Shown one piece after another: positions 34,208 through 45,359 of a stretch of 64,000 nucleotides of DNA (position 1 is its first letter; every line of letters begins with the position of its first letter). Made by a program: the position numbers and the translations under genes. The notes beneath the pieces were generated by a model. It ran no database searches, was not told the origin of the DNA, and saw only the letters and a program-made list of their open reading frames with translations. The stretch comes from Thozetella sp. PMI_491 (lineage: Eukaryota > Ascomycota > Sordariomycetes > Chaetosphaeriales > Chaetosphaeriaceae), in NCBI GenBank assembly GCA_021432635.1, contig MU270097.1, positions 124,001 to 188,000 of the forward strand. Direction: 5' to 3'.

Positions 34208-36254
34208 TCAATCATTCCGCGATGCCTTGTGGTGGGGATCTCTGCGCTCGCTGTCTGAGTGGCCCGGCGAACCCTCAGGTTTAGGGATCAGGTCGCCGTC
34301 CACCGTGAACAAAGTCTCCTCGCCGTCGTTGCTGCGTCGTAGCAGGCCGGCGTCCTCGCCGGCATCCTCGCCATCCGCATCGCTGGTGCTATTGCTCGAG
34401 GAGAAGGCTCCGGGAGCTCCTTCGCTCATGTCCATGTGGCCGCGGTGGACATCGTCTTGCGCCTCTCGGCGCATCTTGCTGATCTTGATCCAGTTATACG
34501 CGCCGATAGCGGCGAGCGTGACGACGAGGCCCGTAATGTTGACGGCTGTCAAGGTGTCGCCAAACACAATGGCGGCAGCGGAGATGGTCACGGCCTCCTT
34601 GAAGATGCCCGCAATAGAGAGTGTCACCACCGAGGTGCGCTGTAGCAGGGCGAACTCGGATGCCGTCATGGCGAAGGCGATAGTGCCGGGGAAGAGGATG
34701 AGCATCGGCGTCAGGACGGGCCCGAACTCACCCATGAGGGTGTTGAGGCCGTCCAGCATCTCAAAGAAACCCTCGCTCGGGATGGCAATGGCCAGCAGCG
34801 TCACAAACATGACGGGTGCGAGGAAGAAGATACTCGAGAAGGGGTTGGAAGTGGCAGGGTTTCGCAGCAGGAGAATCTGCGTCAAGCCCCAGCGGAAGCC
34901 CGAGAAGAAGGCGGCCGAGATGACAAGCAAGAACCCGCCGAGCTTGAACTCAACCTCGCCGGCCACCATCATGACGACGCCAAGGGTCAGGGTCGCAATG
35001 ATGCCCACGAGCCTCCACGTCGGGGTCTCGAGGCGGAAGACAAAGGCAAAGAGCAGGACGAACGCGAGCGACGAGGATTTGCACATTGCTAGGCGTTCTG
35101 AGTCAGTATTTACCTGTACCTGAGGCACCTGTGCCGGCGCTTGGTGTCACTTACTGTAAAAGGTGAGGGTGATATATTTGAGCGAAGTGTTCCCCAAGCC
35201 GATATCGAGGCCTGTCGCCGCTCCGCACGGCCCAATGCGGGTGAGATAGAACCATTTCGACATGATGGGCCTCTCGGGCTCGGGCTCGTGTCTTGATTGC
35301 CCCTGGTCGGACCTGTGGCCATTGTGCGGTCGTAGCGACGGTATGAAGTATAATACCAACGACGCCAACAAGAACTGCACCAGCATGTGCACCGCCGTCG
35401 TGAACAGGGGGAAGGGGAAGTTAAGCCTCGTGCCGTCGAACATCCACTTATTATACTGTGCGCGCGCACGTTAGCGGAGCTGTCACACTTGGCAATGGCA
35501 TATATATCCATAAAAGGGGGGAGAGGCCGCCTGTGAAAGCTGGCAGCTAGGCAAGGGGGTACGAGGCGGCACTCACCAGTGAGATGGACAGCGAGAAGAG
35601 GTACCAGAGGCCAATCAAGCTGCAGTTGATGAGCACCTGCCGGGCGACGTTCTGGTCGGCCACTTTCCTCTCCTCCGTGGTCAACTTCTCCCGCACTATC
35701 CTCTGGTCGAGCATTGTGTTGCGTCGGCGCTTCTGGCGCTTCCGGCGGCGTTCCTTGCTCGTGAGCCCCGTCTCCTCGTCATCATGTAGGTCCTCGTCTG
35801 ACAGGTCATCACCGCGCCGGTCAGGGCGCAGGGCAGAAGTCTCGTCGTCGGCGTCCTCCTCGAGAATCTTGGGCTCGTCCTGCGGGCTGCCGCCGGTGTT
35901 CCGGACGGACTGGGCGCGCGGGTGCGAAAAGGGGTCTGTTGACGGAGCCATGAGGCTGCTCCTGCGCCGGCGGTGGCTGGTCGGCGCGATTGGGTCCATT
36001 TCGATCTCTTCCGGAGGCAGGTTCGATCCGGAGAACTCGGCATGGGCGCCGGTAGTGGTGGGTCTGGAGGAGGGACCAGCGCCGGAGGAGGCAGAGGAGG
36101 CGGTCGCGTGGCTAGAAGGGCCCCAGGCGTCCAGGGCGTCGGCGTCGGTGTGATGGGCGAGGCTGCTAGGGGAGGAAGGCGAGGCGGTCGTGGGATGAGG
36201 AAGGGAAGACGGGGCAGGGGGAGGGGGGTGCGTTGTTGGGGAGGGCAGAGTCAT
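34208..36254 (-). CDS. TPT/nucleotide-sugar-type transporter, SLC35C2/Ymd8-like
   Basis: Exons 36254-35577, 35455-35155 and 35088-34208 join in frame (introns 121 and 66 bp) to 619 residues. The ATG at 36254 opens a long disordered N-terminus, rich in Ser/Pro and then acidic, ending in a basic KERRRKRQKRRRN stretch before the first span. The membrane part starts INCSLIGLWYLFSLSISL, YNKWMF and has the TPT signatures GLDIGLGNTSLKYITLTFYT, MCKSSSLAFVLLFAFVFRLE and SGFRWGLTQILL, with about ten spans overall. An acidic hydrophilic C-tail follows. Homologues (human SLC35C2, yeast Ymd8) are Golgi or secretory-pathway drug/metabolite-superfamily transporters. The substrate is unknown; a sugar nucleotide or a phosphorylated compound is typical. 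Confidence 0.9.
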
Positions 36255-38810
36255 ATTTGGGTGTACTACGTAGCAATGTACAAGCACAACACCGCGTGGT
36301 CCGGGATCGTCTATGGGTCATTGGCGTCTTCGATCGCAGTCTGGGTCGGGGTCGGCTGGTCGGTTCTGCGAGCGGGAGCAAGTTTGGTGCCTCCGAGACC
36401 CCCTAGCCCGGGGCGACCCAGAATTGGTGGCTAATAACGACGGGGCTTTCTTGGCAGCTGCTGATTGGGCCACCTTACAGAAAATTGCCGGGACCCCCTG
36501 GCCGGTCCCGAGGCGGTCAGGAGCAATCTGGAGCCCACCCCGTAGCTTGACAAAGCTTTACTACATGTTATTCTGTGTGCATCTGGCACACGGGACCCTG
36601 ATTTGCAGGACCAAATGCAACGCTCTCCTCGCTGTCGAGCCCCTGTAGCCCCCGCCCCCCCTGTGGGTTGGGCGACAGGCGAGCGCTAAGGAGAGGAAAC
36701 CGGGAGGGAAAGGGGGGAGGCCTGTCGGTACCTGACAAGCTGGGCTGGCTGTCAAAAAAAAAAAAAGTGAACTGCCTCGGACCCTCGATGCGCCTTGCCC
36801 TGGTAATTTTGTCATGCTGTACCCAAGTCGGGAATACTTACCCTGGCCACGGCATCTACGGAGATACGGTAGCCTCAGTTGCTAAGATACCTACATAATT
36901 AGCCATCTCGTACGTCTTCACACTGGCGCGAGACACCGACTGCCCCCGCCCCAGGTGTCAAATTTCGACACCCGCATTTTACGGAGCGGGCCTGGCGGTT
37001 CCGCCACCGAATTTTCCCTCCCCGCCAAGGAACCTGCTCGACCACCGCTCGGCATGGCGATCTTGCATGTGCCCTTGTCTCCATCCATCCCACCAGCATC
37101 GAACGACGGTTAGTGGTAGCCCGGCCTCGCTAGATGGGCGGTGGGGGAAGTCTGGGGGAGGGCCACCTGCAGCTTCGAAGGTCACGCCTGCTCGATGGAC
37201 CCCCAAAAACTGCACCTCTACTATGGTAGATTGGGTCACGTTGTGGTTCTCCGCGTTTGTGGCTGCTCCTAGTTTGGAGAGCTAGCGCCTTGGACCGTCC
37301 GTCCGTCCTGTCTCCCCCTCCATGATTCAGAGGGGGGTGCTTCCTAGTTTAGCGCGGGTTTACTCGGTAATGCCAACCCAAATTATGAAGAAGAAAAAAT
37401 TCTAACGAAAGGAGGAGCAAGGGGAGGGCGCAGTGATGTCAAAGACTGCTCAGCCATCCATTGAGGGGATGCCCCTGCACCGAGAGTGTCCAGAGGGGGC
37501 CATAAACAGCCAGCTCAGTTGTTTCTCCAAGATCTGCCCAGCGGCAGAACCCTGTTCTGCGTCATACTTCGGGCAGCAAACCAACCCCAAAGCTTCCAAG
37601 CTACTATACGTAGTTAGTAGTACAGTACAAGCTCATGTTCAAAGCAAGCCGTGGCAGCTCACCTCCATCTGCAGGGCTGGGCTCCGCATGCCCTGCCGTG
37701 CCCGTGCCGTGCCCCAATGAAATGGCTCAGCCGGCACGGCATGGACCTTGCTGTCACAGTTCACTTCAATGTGTGCTGTCCATCAGCTTGACATGGATGT
37801 CGGTGTAGTAACCCCTCTCCGGGCCACCCTCCCTTTCGCTGGCCCTCAGCCTAGAGTCCCGCGGCAAAACATCCACCAGTCTGTCTCAGCTCGCCTGAAC
37901 CATCCATCCAGGCCGAGTGCTACGCTGAGCAGCCGATTGCGAGCATAACTATCGAGATGGGGACGCGCGCTGGGCGCCGCCAACCTCCCAGCAAGGTTCG
38001 CAATTGGCACAAGCCGAGAACTCCGAGCATATGTCCCGGTGCGGACAATAACTTTCTTCCCGCCCAAGGAAGCCCCGTTGTTGGACTACATTAGTGCGTA
38101 CCCATACCGCAGTCATGCGTTCATAGTTGTTAGGTGGATATGTCCTAGCTTGGACGGACCCGGCCTTCAAGGGTAGGTAGTTCATCGCTATTTCTCATGC
38201 ACGTACGAAGTTCCTAGTACTGGTTGTCCCCATCTCCTATCATAGCTACAAACAACACCGGTTGCCTCACTTCAACCAACTAATGTGGCCTGGCAAACTT
38301 GCCCACTCTTACTAGTATCGTCTGCTTGAGGCGGCCCAGTGTAAGCCCCGTCCGGCTTGGGCATCTGGTTTTTCTAGAATACTTCCCGAAGCCAATAAAA
38401 AAAAAAGAAAGAAATGGCTCAAAGAGGGCCACACTGAGCTGCATCGTCGCCCGTCTTGACACGGGCGCCCAAGACGGTCGCTTACTCATGTTCCCCAAGT
38501 AGATCCCGAAACCTGAGGCTCTATTTGGGTCGGATTTCAAACTTAGCTCCTTCGGGCGCTAGACATAACTATCCAGACTCCCAACGTCAACAACTTCGTC
38601 TGTGTCACCCCAGACTGGTACTCGCCTTCCAGTGAACCGTGTAGCTCTTCCTACCATTGTATACTACACCGGTTTGTTGCCATCGCGTGGTAGTTGTAAA
38701 TCCCTCCCCCGCGCGCTGTAAGTGCCCTAGCTGAAACGCCCGCCCCCTCCTGAACCGACGGAACTAACATCCTCCCGCAAAGCTTGGCTGTTTAAACACC
38801 CTCTGTCAAT
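36255..38810. other. 2.6-kb divergent intergenic region
   Basis: Promoters of the transporter and the GH15 gene are expected at either end. The interior has no open frame with conserved motifs. A short A run lies near 36755 and another near 38398. Small open frames (e.g. 37433-37720) look like chance. Confidence 0.5.
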
Positions 38811-41279
38811 ATGGCGGTGCCTCGTAGACACAGCGTCCAAGGCGCCAACGAGAGGATGCGCCAGCAGGCTGGTGGATACCTAGCCATTGAGAACTATGGC
38901 CTGATCGGCAATATGAGAACCTGTGCCATGGCGGGCATGGACGGCAGTGTTGACTTCATGTGCTGGTAAACAGTGTCCCTTACGCTACCGAGCTAGGATT
39001 CTCAGCGCTGAACAAAATTCCGTTAAGGCCAGAGTTCGACTCGCCCTCGGTGTTCTGCCGTCTGCTCGACAAGGACAAGGGAGGCTACTTTAGCATCCAC
39101 CCCTCGCCTGGCCTGTCGTGCACCACCAAGCAGCAGTACCTGCCCTCGTCCAACATACTGCAGACCCGGTATATCCACGAAGATGGCGTGGTTGATTTGG
39201 TCGACTTCTTCCCCCGCCCGAAGAATGCCCACATCCTGGCCAAGGGCCCCAAACAGGGCGTCTACCGCGAAGTGACCAGTGTCCAGGAAGAGCTCAAGCG
39301 GTGGCTAGTGCGTCGTGTCGAGTGCATCCGCGGACAGCTTTCCCTGGGTGCGCGGCCGCTCCTCTCTAGCCCTCAGCTGCGGGACTTGCTAACAACCTTA
39401 ATCAGACGTCGAGGTCTTCCCTGCTTTCGGATATGCCCAGGAGCCTCACACCACCACGGTTCTGCAGAGCGTGCACGAGGCAGGCTGCCCGCATAGCAAG
39501 ACGGTGACTTTCCATAGCCGCGATGTTAAGCTTCAGCTCGATGTGATCATCGACCGGGGTGAGGACGACACGGGTACCCATTGCCCCCAGGTTATCTTCC
39601 AGAAGGTACAGGTCCCGGGCATGCTCGGCGAGGGTGTCATTGCCAAAATTGTGGTAGCAGAGGGGCAAGCGATCTCGTTTGTCCTCCGCGACGACATCCC
39701 CGACCATGTCACACCAACCATCACCAGTGCCGTCCTGGACCTGCAACAGCACGACACCCAGACCTATTGGTACAACTGGATCTCCAAGAACAAGTACAAG
39801 GGTCGATGGCGCGAGGTGGTAGCTCGCAGCCTCATGATTCTGAAGTTGATGACCTATGAGCCCACGGGAGCGATCATCGCCGCGCCTACCTTCTCCATCC
39901 CAGAGGAGATAGGCGGTGTTCGGTACGTTGCCGTATTCGCCTCTCCATCCCCTAATCCAACCCAACGCAATGTAAAAGACTAGTCGCTGACCTAGTGAAT
40001 AGGAACTGTACGTATTTCAGAGTTAAACCCCCCCCCCCCCCCCCCCTCTTCAACTCCATAGTTAGCCTAGCTATCCAGTTGGCCGGAGCCTAGCTGAGCC
40101 ACGCACGACTGTACGGTCACAGCCACGGTCAAGATAATCGCTGACTCTGGATGGACAGGGGATTACAGATTCAGTTGGATTCGCGACTCCTCGTTTACTA
40201 TATACATTTTGTTGCGTCTCGGGTTCAGCGAGGAAGCCGATGCGTATATGAACTTCATCAGCGAACGCTTCATCCACTCGCGAGGCCCGGACGGCGCCCT
40301 GCCCATCATGTTTACCATTAGGGGAGAAACCGAAATCCCGGAGATGGAATTGACGCATCTTGACGGCTACCGCGGGAGCAAGCCGGTGCGGATCGGCAAT
40401 GGTGCCGCCTTCCACCAGCAGTTCGACATATATGGCGAGCTGATGGATGCCATCTACCTGTACAACAAGTACGGCAAGCCCATCAACTGGGATCAGTGGT
40501 GCTCAGTCAGAGAGATGCTTAATTATGTTCTCACCATCATGAACGAACCGGATATGAGCATCTGGGAGGTGCGCAACAACAAGCAGCACTTTACGTATTC
40601 CAAGATCATGCTCTGGGTGGCCTTCGACCGCGGCCTACGGCTCGCCGACAAGCGCAACTTTCCCTGCCCAAACAGGGCCAAATGGCTGGAAGCAAGGGAT
40701 AATCTCTATGAGGAAATTATGGAAAAGGGATACAACACGGAGATGAAGTGCTTCGTACAGAGCTACGAGAACTCGACCATGCTCGACTCGTCCATCCTCA
40801 TCGCCCCGCTCGTCTTCTTCATCTCGCCGAACGACCCCCGGTTTGTGAACACCATGGACCGCATTCTGCTCCCGCCCGAGAAGGGAGGCCTGACAAGCAC
40901 CGGGTTGGTGTATCGGTACGACACGGAACTGTCCGAGGACGGTAAGGCGACACCCCTATATGCCTGCTTTTTGAGGTGACTGTGGCTGACCTGGGGACGC
41001 GGGGGACTAGGAGTCGGTGGCCGCGAGGGCGCCTTCAGCATGTGCACATTCTGGCTGGTCGAAGCCATGACTCGGGCGAGTGTGTACGAGCCCAAATATC
41101 TAGTCCGCGCCATCAACCTCTTCGAGAACATGCTGTCGTACTCTAACCATCTGATGATGTTCTCGGAGGAAATCTCGCGCAGCGGCGAGCAGCTCGGCAA
41201 CACACCCCAGGCCTTCAGCCATCTAGCCCTGATCAGTGCCGCTTTCAACCTCGATAGAGCGTCCGAGCGGAAGTACTAG
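38811..41279 (+). CDS. GH15 family glycosidase, glucoamylase/trehalase type (intracellular)
   Basis: Six exons, 38811-38965, 39028-39347, 39406-39922, 40003-40007, 40159-40941 and 41011-41279, give 2049 nt and 682 residues. The N-terminal domain ([40 protein letters not shown]) is the TreH-type domain found before GH15 modules. The catalytic part has [16 protein letters not shown] (about 331), [34 protein letters not shown] with likely acid Glu469, [12 protein letters not shown], and [14 protein letters not shown] with likely base Glu652. The family hydrolyses alpha-glucosidic bonds; members of this subgroup include trehalases. No signal peptide is seen, so it is probably intracellular. Oddities are a 5-nt microexon, an AAG acceptor in intron 1 (39027) and a 19-C run in intron 4. 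Confidence 0.92.
40003..40007 (+). other. 5-nt microexon of the GH15 gene
   Basis: GAACT is bounded by a TAG acceptor (40000-40002) and a GTACGT donor (40008). It joins CG of exon 3 to GG of exon 5 and supplies CGG-AAC-TGG, i.e. Arg-Asn-Trp of the conserved RNWDYR motif. Skipping it would remove Asn and shift the frame by five bases. Confidence 0.85.
40028..40046 (+). repeat. 19-C homopolymer inside GH15 intron 4
   Basis: An uninterrupted C run 20 bp after the donor that follows the microexon, in an intron (151 bp) longer than its neighbours. Confidence 0.85.
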
Positions 41280-41533
41280 CGAGAGTTGGAGTACTGCAGG
41301 CTGGTTGGTAGGCAGCAAGATAATATCGCGCTCGCGTCTCCAGCAGCCAAGGGTCGACGTGCTGAAGACAGTTTACCATAGTGGGCCGCAAAGAAAAGAA
41401 GTTTGGTCAAGTTTATTACTACATGGTATCGTTGGCAGAGGCCGCCTTTGTGGCCTCTCAGTGGAGGCGCCCGCCTCACTTCTCATCCGAAACGCCATCG
41501 CTATGCATATTTGGTTGCCCAGAGCCGGGAATA

Positions 41534-42241
41534 TCATGAAAAATCCATCTCGTCCCCTATCGTTCGGTCTCCTAGGGAGCTTAAGCCTGAGCTCTGTGGC
41601 CTCGACTGGGTGTCTCCCTCGGGCTCTCGAGGCTCCGGTGTGCTCTCGTTGGCTTTCCTGAGTGTTTGTTCCCAGGAGCTGATGCTAGTGTACTGTCCAC
41701 CTTCCACTAGAATGTCTCCGTGCTCGTTTGGCCTGCCGAGAAGGGTGCCTAGGAACTTGGAATCGTCGTCTGTCTTGCTGTGCTTCTTTTTCAGAGCTTA
41801 CGACGCTGTCAGTCTCTGCGCCTTACATGTACTGCGATACTACCTACCGTCGAGATAGTCATTCGCCTCGTCGTTCCCATCCAGTGCAATTCTCTTGATC
41901 TCTTTGTTCAGAGCTTGCTCTGCCCACTCAAGGAAGATCTCAAGCCCTCGCAGGTCCTCGATGCCAGAAAACTCTTGCTCCAGCTCCGGCCGCTCCGGCA
42001 GTAGTGCGCCTGCATGTTGCAGGGCCATGCGCACGTCGACGATGTCGGGCGTAAGGTCTTCCGATCCGTTGTGCGCTGCGTAGAGAGCCGTGACCTCGCA
42101 GAGGCGGAAGAGGTAACGTGCGGCTAGGTCAGTAAGAGAGTCGAGGACGGCCGTTTTCGCGCCATGATAGCCTGTCGCCCGTAGAATCTGGAGTATTGCG
42201 GGGCGAAGGAGCGCGTGGTAGAGAGATAGTGGGGGTGTCAT
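41534..42241 (-). CDS. Bromodomain-associated histone-fold protein, TFIID TAF3/TAF8-like
   Basis: Exons 42241-41848 and 41796-41534 join over a 51-bp intron to 218 residues. The start MTPPLSLYHALLRPAILQIL opens a Bromo_TP histone fold (about residues 4-75) that continues ATGYHGAKTAVLDSLTDLAA and EVTALYAAHNG. This fold pairs with TAF10-like partners in TFIID. A short charged tail includes EDLRGLEIFLEWAEQALNKE and ends GDEMDFS. Size and layout fit a short fungal TAF3 or TAF8; I cannot choose between them. The intron ends in AAG (41799-41797); the CAG 9 nt upstream would bring in a stop codon. The start is chosen at the first ATG, since the upstream in-frame stretch has no ATG. It is divergent from TAF7. 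Confidence 0.82.
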
Positions 42242-42710
42242 CGTAGAGAAGAGTGTCGTGGAGAGAAGTGTGGTTGAAAGTCTTTCGTCTTGGTCGCGCA
42301 CGTGGAGCTCTGCTATAGCTGAACCGGGGCGAGCGAGTCTCGGAGTCGCGCTCAGATCTGTCGCTTGGGGTTCGAGGTAGATTCAAATTTCCAGAGAAAC
42401 CCCATACTGCGGGCGCAGACGACAGGTATTGCTAGCGACCGGCTCCTCTTGCTCTTCGAGTTCGAGGCCTTCACTTCACGTTCGCGATTGGAAGGGGCTG
42501 CCGAGAGTTGAACAAGAGAAAAGAGTGGGTCTTGTGTAGAAAGCGCGGGCGACAACGAACATGCACGGACCAGCAAGAGCCGCCTCTACCCCCGATTCTA
42601 TATATCAAGCTTCGCTTACCACTCAACTACACTTGCGATACCCGGCCAAATTTTGTCCGTCTCACGCGTCGCCGCCCTCGTCAGAGGCGGCCTTCAGCAA
42701 TACCGCCAAG
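42242..42710. promoter_or_regulatory. Shared divergent promoter region of two TFIID-type genes
   Basis: 469 bp separate the start codons of the histone-fold gene (-) and TAF7 (+). No clear TATA box is seen near either start. The TAF7 frame is open back to an ATG at 42561, so the translated part of this region may be smaller if that start is used. Confidence 0.6.
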
Positions 42711-44321
42711 ATGGATCCCCCCAAACCCATTCGCCCAAAGATCACATTGAAGAAACCCAGCATCAGCTCACTCTCCGCTGGCGCGCCGACCCCAGACAGT
42801 GCCAGTGTTCCCCAGTCGCCGGCTCCTCAGACTCCTTCCGGCGGTCCAGCAAAGATCCGACTCGTTAGCAAGTCCCAGCCCGCAACTCCTGCAGATGGCG
42901 TGCCGCCTTCCCTGATGGGCCCCCCCCCTCCTCCAAGTGCCTCTGCCGAGTCCATCGCAGCATCCCCTGCCAACCCTCTCAAAATCGTTACAAAGGCCGG
43001 TCGCGTCGCAAAACCTTCATCGAAGAAACGCGCTAAGGCCGCGGCCGCTCTCGAGAACCGCGGTGATGGCGCTGGAAGTGGAGCGGGCGATGAGCCCAAG
43101 GCGAAGAAAATTAAGGTTCTCAAGACCCCGACTGCGACGTCCCGCGCCCCTTTGGTCAGGCTCAAGCATCGTCACGGCGGGCAGGTCCCGCAGCGCCCCC
43201 TTGGCGACGGCTACGATTCGGAGGCAGAGGATAGGGAAGTAGATCCCGTGATCGAGGAGCAGCTCATCTTTCGGATGATGCCCGGCGAGCACTGTGACTA
43301 TATTCGCAACGCGATCAAAGACAAAACCCTCGGCCTGTCGAGACAGCAACACGGAGCTGATGTCTCCATGAAGTGGATAGACAATGAGTCGCGCAGGTGC
43401 ATGATCACAGTACAAGGCCAGCCATATGCAGCTGTGCTGGTGGACCTGCCTACTATCACAGAAGGCACGAAGACGTGGGACAAGAAAGCCTTCGTCAAGT
43501 CAGCCGACATCTGCCAGATGCTTCTTGTCTTTGCCAAGGTGACCAGCGAACAGGAAGCGAAGTCCATCCCCCTTCCCAGTACGATTAAGAACGGCTACCA
43601 GTGGCCTCACGGACTCACTCCCCCTATGCACGACTGCCGCAATCGTCGGTTCCGAAAACGCCTGAGCAAGCTAGAAATTCAGAACAAGGATGCTGAAGTT
43701 GAGCGATTGCTGGCAGCCGACAAGAGCGCCGTTGCCTCCAGGTGGGAAATGATTGACGACAGGCAAGACGATGCGATTATGGAGGAATCCGGAGAAGAGT
43801 ACGATGATGAAGACGCCGATGCTGACGCGTACGGCGATGAGGTCGACTACTTTAGCGGCGCAGTCCATAGTCTCGAGGACCACGGTTTGGACGATGACAT
43901 GGTTGCAGAGCTCGAGGCCGAGTTCATGAATGCCGAGGACACTCCAATGGAGGATTTCGAGACACCTGCTGGAGGTCTCGAAGGCGTCACTCCCATGACG
44001 GCCAACACTGGGACGCCGGCCGCACAGGCCGAGAGCGGGGTGGACGCAGACGGCGACGATGAGTCGGGAGAAGATGATGACGAGGATGAAGAAGGCGAGG
44101 ATGGTGACGTGGACGACGGCGACGATGAAGACAGGCACGACGAGGTTGCTGGCGTCCGTGTCGAGATCGCCAATATGCGGAAGAAGCTGGCCATTGCCCA
44201 AGATCAGTTGTCCAAGAGTGTGCAGCCCATCATGCGCAAGCGGATCGAGGGCAACATCAAGAATATACGGTCCGAGCTGGAGCTGAAGAAATCGTCGATC
44301 GGCGACACGAGCGAGGACTAG
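42711..44321 (+). CDS. taf7: Transcription initiation factor TFIID subunit 7 (TAF7)
   Basis: A single exon of 536 residues from ATG 42711 (MDPPKPIRPKITLKK), which gives the better start; an in-frame ATG at 42561 would add 50 residues of leader-like sequence. After a Pro/Ser-rich head, the TAFII55 N-terminal domain spans about residues 178-330: EEQLIFRMMPGEHCDYIRNA, AAVLVDLPTITEGTKTWDKK, KSADICQMLLVF, NGYQWPHGLTPPMHDCRNRR. A long acidic region and a C-terminal coiled coil (VEIANMRKKLAIAQDQLSKS) follow. TAF7 binds TAF1 in TFIID and restrains its activity before transcription starts. The product is nuclear. Its divergent neighbour also looks like a TFIID subunit. Confidence 0.93.
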   Translation: MDPPKPIRPKITLKKPSISSLSAGAPTPDSASVPQSPAPQTPSGGPAKIRLVSKSQPATPADGVPPSLMGPPPPPSASAESIAASPANPLKIVTKAGRVAKPSSKKRAKAAAALENRGDGAGSGAGDEPKAKKIKVLKTPTATSRAPLVRLKHRHGGQVPQRPLGDGYDSEAEDREVDPVIEEQLIFRMMPGEHCDYIRNAIKDKTLGLSRQQHGADVSMKWIDNESRRCMITVQGQPYAAVLVDLPTITEGTKTWDKKAFVKSADICQMLLVFAKVTSEQEAKSIPLPSTIKNGYQWPHGLTPPMHDCRNRRFRKRLSKLEIQNKDAEVERLLAADKSAVASRWEMIDDRQDDAIMEESGEEYDDEDADADAYGDEVDYFSGAVHSLEDHGLDDDMVAELEAEFMNAEDTPMEDFETPAGGLEGVTPMTANTGTPAAQAESGVDADGDDESGEDDDEDEEGEDGDVDDGDDEDRHDEVAGVRVEIANMRKKLAIAQDQLSKSVQPIMRKRIEGNIKNIRSELELKKSSIGDTSED

Positions 44322-44666
44322 GCCGCAGGGAACACGAGACGGCGCTGGAGGTTATTGTGTGGGACAAATAGATTATACCCCCCCTGTTGAGAACGGAGCT
44401 TAGGCTGGGCTGCGGTCGGAAGGCATCATAGGGAAGCATACATTGGCGTTCATTATTTACTAGCAATGCACGGCAGCAGACTCGAGGTAATACAAAAGAG
44501 TTAGCGGTTCACAATCCTCTCCCGTGATAGTCAACATGTAGAGCACATCTAGGCGGGTATGCCTAACCCCAACACCCTCGCCCATATCTTCTAGTGTAGT
44601 TATGGATACAGCCCCCAGTTCCCATGATCGTACAAATTCCTTCCATATTTGGCCAGGCAGCCGCTA
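44322..44666. other. Short intergenic region between convergent genes
   Basis: Holds the 3' ends of TAF7 and the mL54 gene; nothing further seen. Confidence 0.5.
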
Positions 44667-45359
44667 TTACATGGACTTGAGGTAGTTGGCTTCCTTAATC
44701 TTGGCCTTCCTATCCTTGCGCAGCGCCTTTCGCAGTTCATCCCGTTTGCTGGCCGCGGCGAGGGCATCGTCCAGGCCGCCATCCGTGTTACCAGGCAAGT
44801 TGATGGATTGCTGTGCGAGGGGGATTTTGGGCGCGAGCGCCTCGACGCTTCCCGATGCCAAAAGCTTCGCCTCAAGTTGCCGTTGACGCTTGAAGGCCAG
44901 GCGGCGTTGCTTCTTCGATTTGGCTATAGGTAGGCCGGCAGGTTAGCTGAAGTATCCCGGTGACATGGTGCAAATTAAGCCACGAGAGGGGAGCAACGAA
45001 AGGAATCCAGGCATACAGAACTCGTCACCAGCACTGATGTCCTCAGCGTCGCCATGCTTCTCCGTTACTTCGAGGCACTTCCACAACCAGTCTGGGTATT
45101 CCTCATCCGCCTTGGCCACCAAGTCTCCTTTCCCCTTGAAGTAGCCCAATCCCGTCAATAGGGTGCCCTTCGGACAGCTCGAAAGAGCCGCCTTGGGCTC
45201 TGCAGCGGGAGCATTTGGCGTGACGGGGGTCGGGTCGTTGGTGGTTGTTTCTTGACCTACGGGGCCGCGCGTGCGCAGAGAGACGGAGAAGGTGCGCGAG
45301 GGAACAGTAATCCTTGGAAAGGCGCTTGCGGCCTGCCGGAGGCACGTTCTGCAGATCAT
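44667..45359 (-). CDS. Mitochondrial large-subunit ribosomal protein mL54 (Mrpl37)
   Basis: Exons 45359-45017 and 44923-44667 join over a 93-bp intron (GTATGC...TAG) to 199 residues. The N-terminus (MICRTCLRQAASAFPRITVP, then SRTFSVSLRTRG) is an Arg/Ser-rich presequence. The conserved core is SSCPKGTLLTGLGYFKGKGD, then DEEYPDWLWKCLEV, which is the mL54 signature. The basic end is SKSKKQRRLAFKRQRQLEAK and KRDELRKALRKDRKAKIKEA. The protein is part of the mitochondrial 54S/39S ribosomal subunit in the matrix. It lies head-to-tail with a complex I subunit gene 617 bp upstream. Confidence 0.9.

Noticed and set aside
42561-42710. Upstream in-frame ATG as the TAF7 start
   Set aside because: The extra 50 residues look like translated leader, and the ATG at 42711 begins a typical TAF7 N-terminus; kept only as an alternative.
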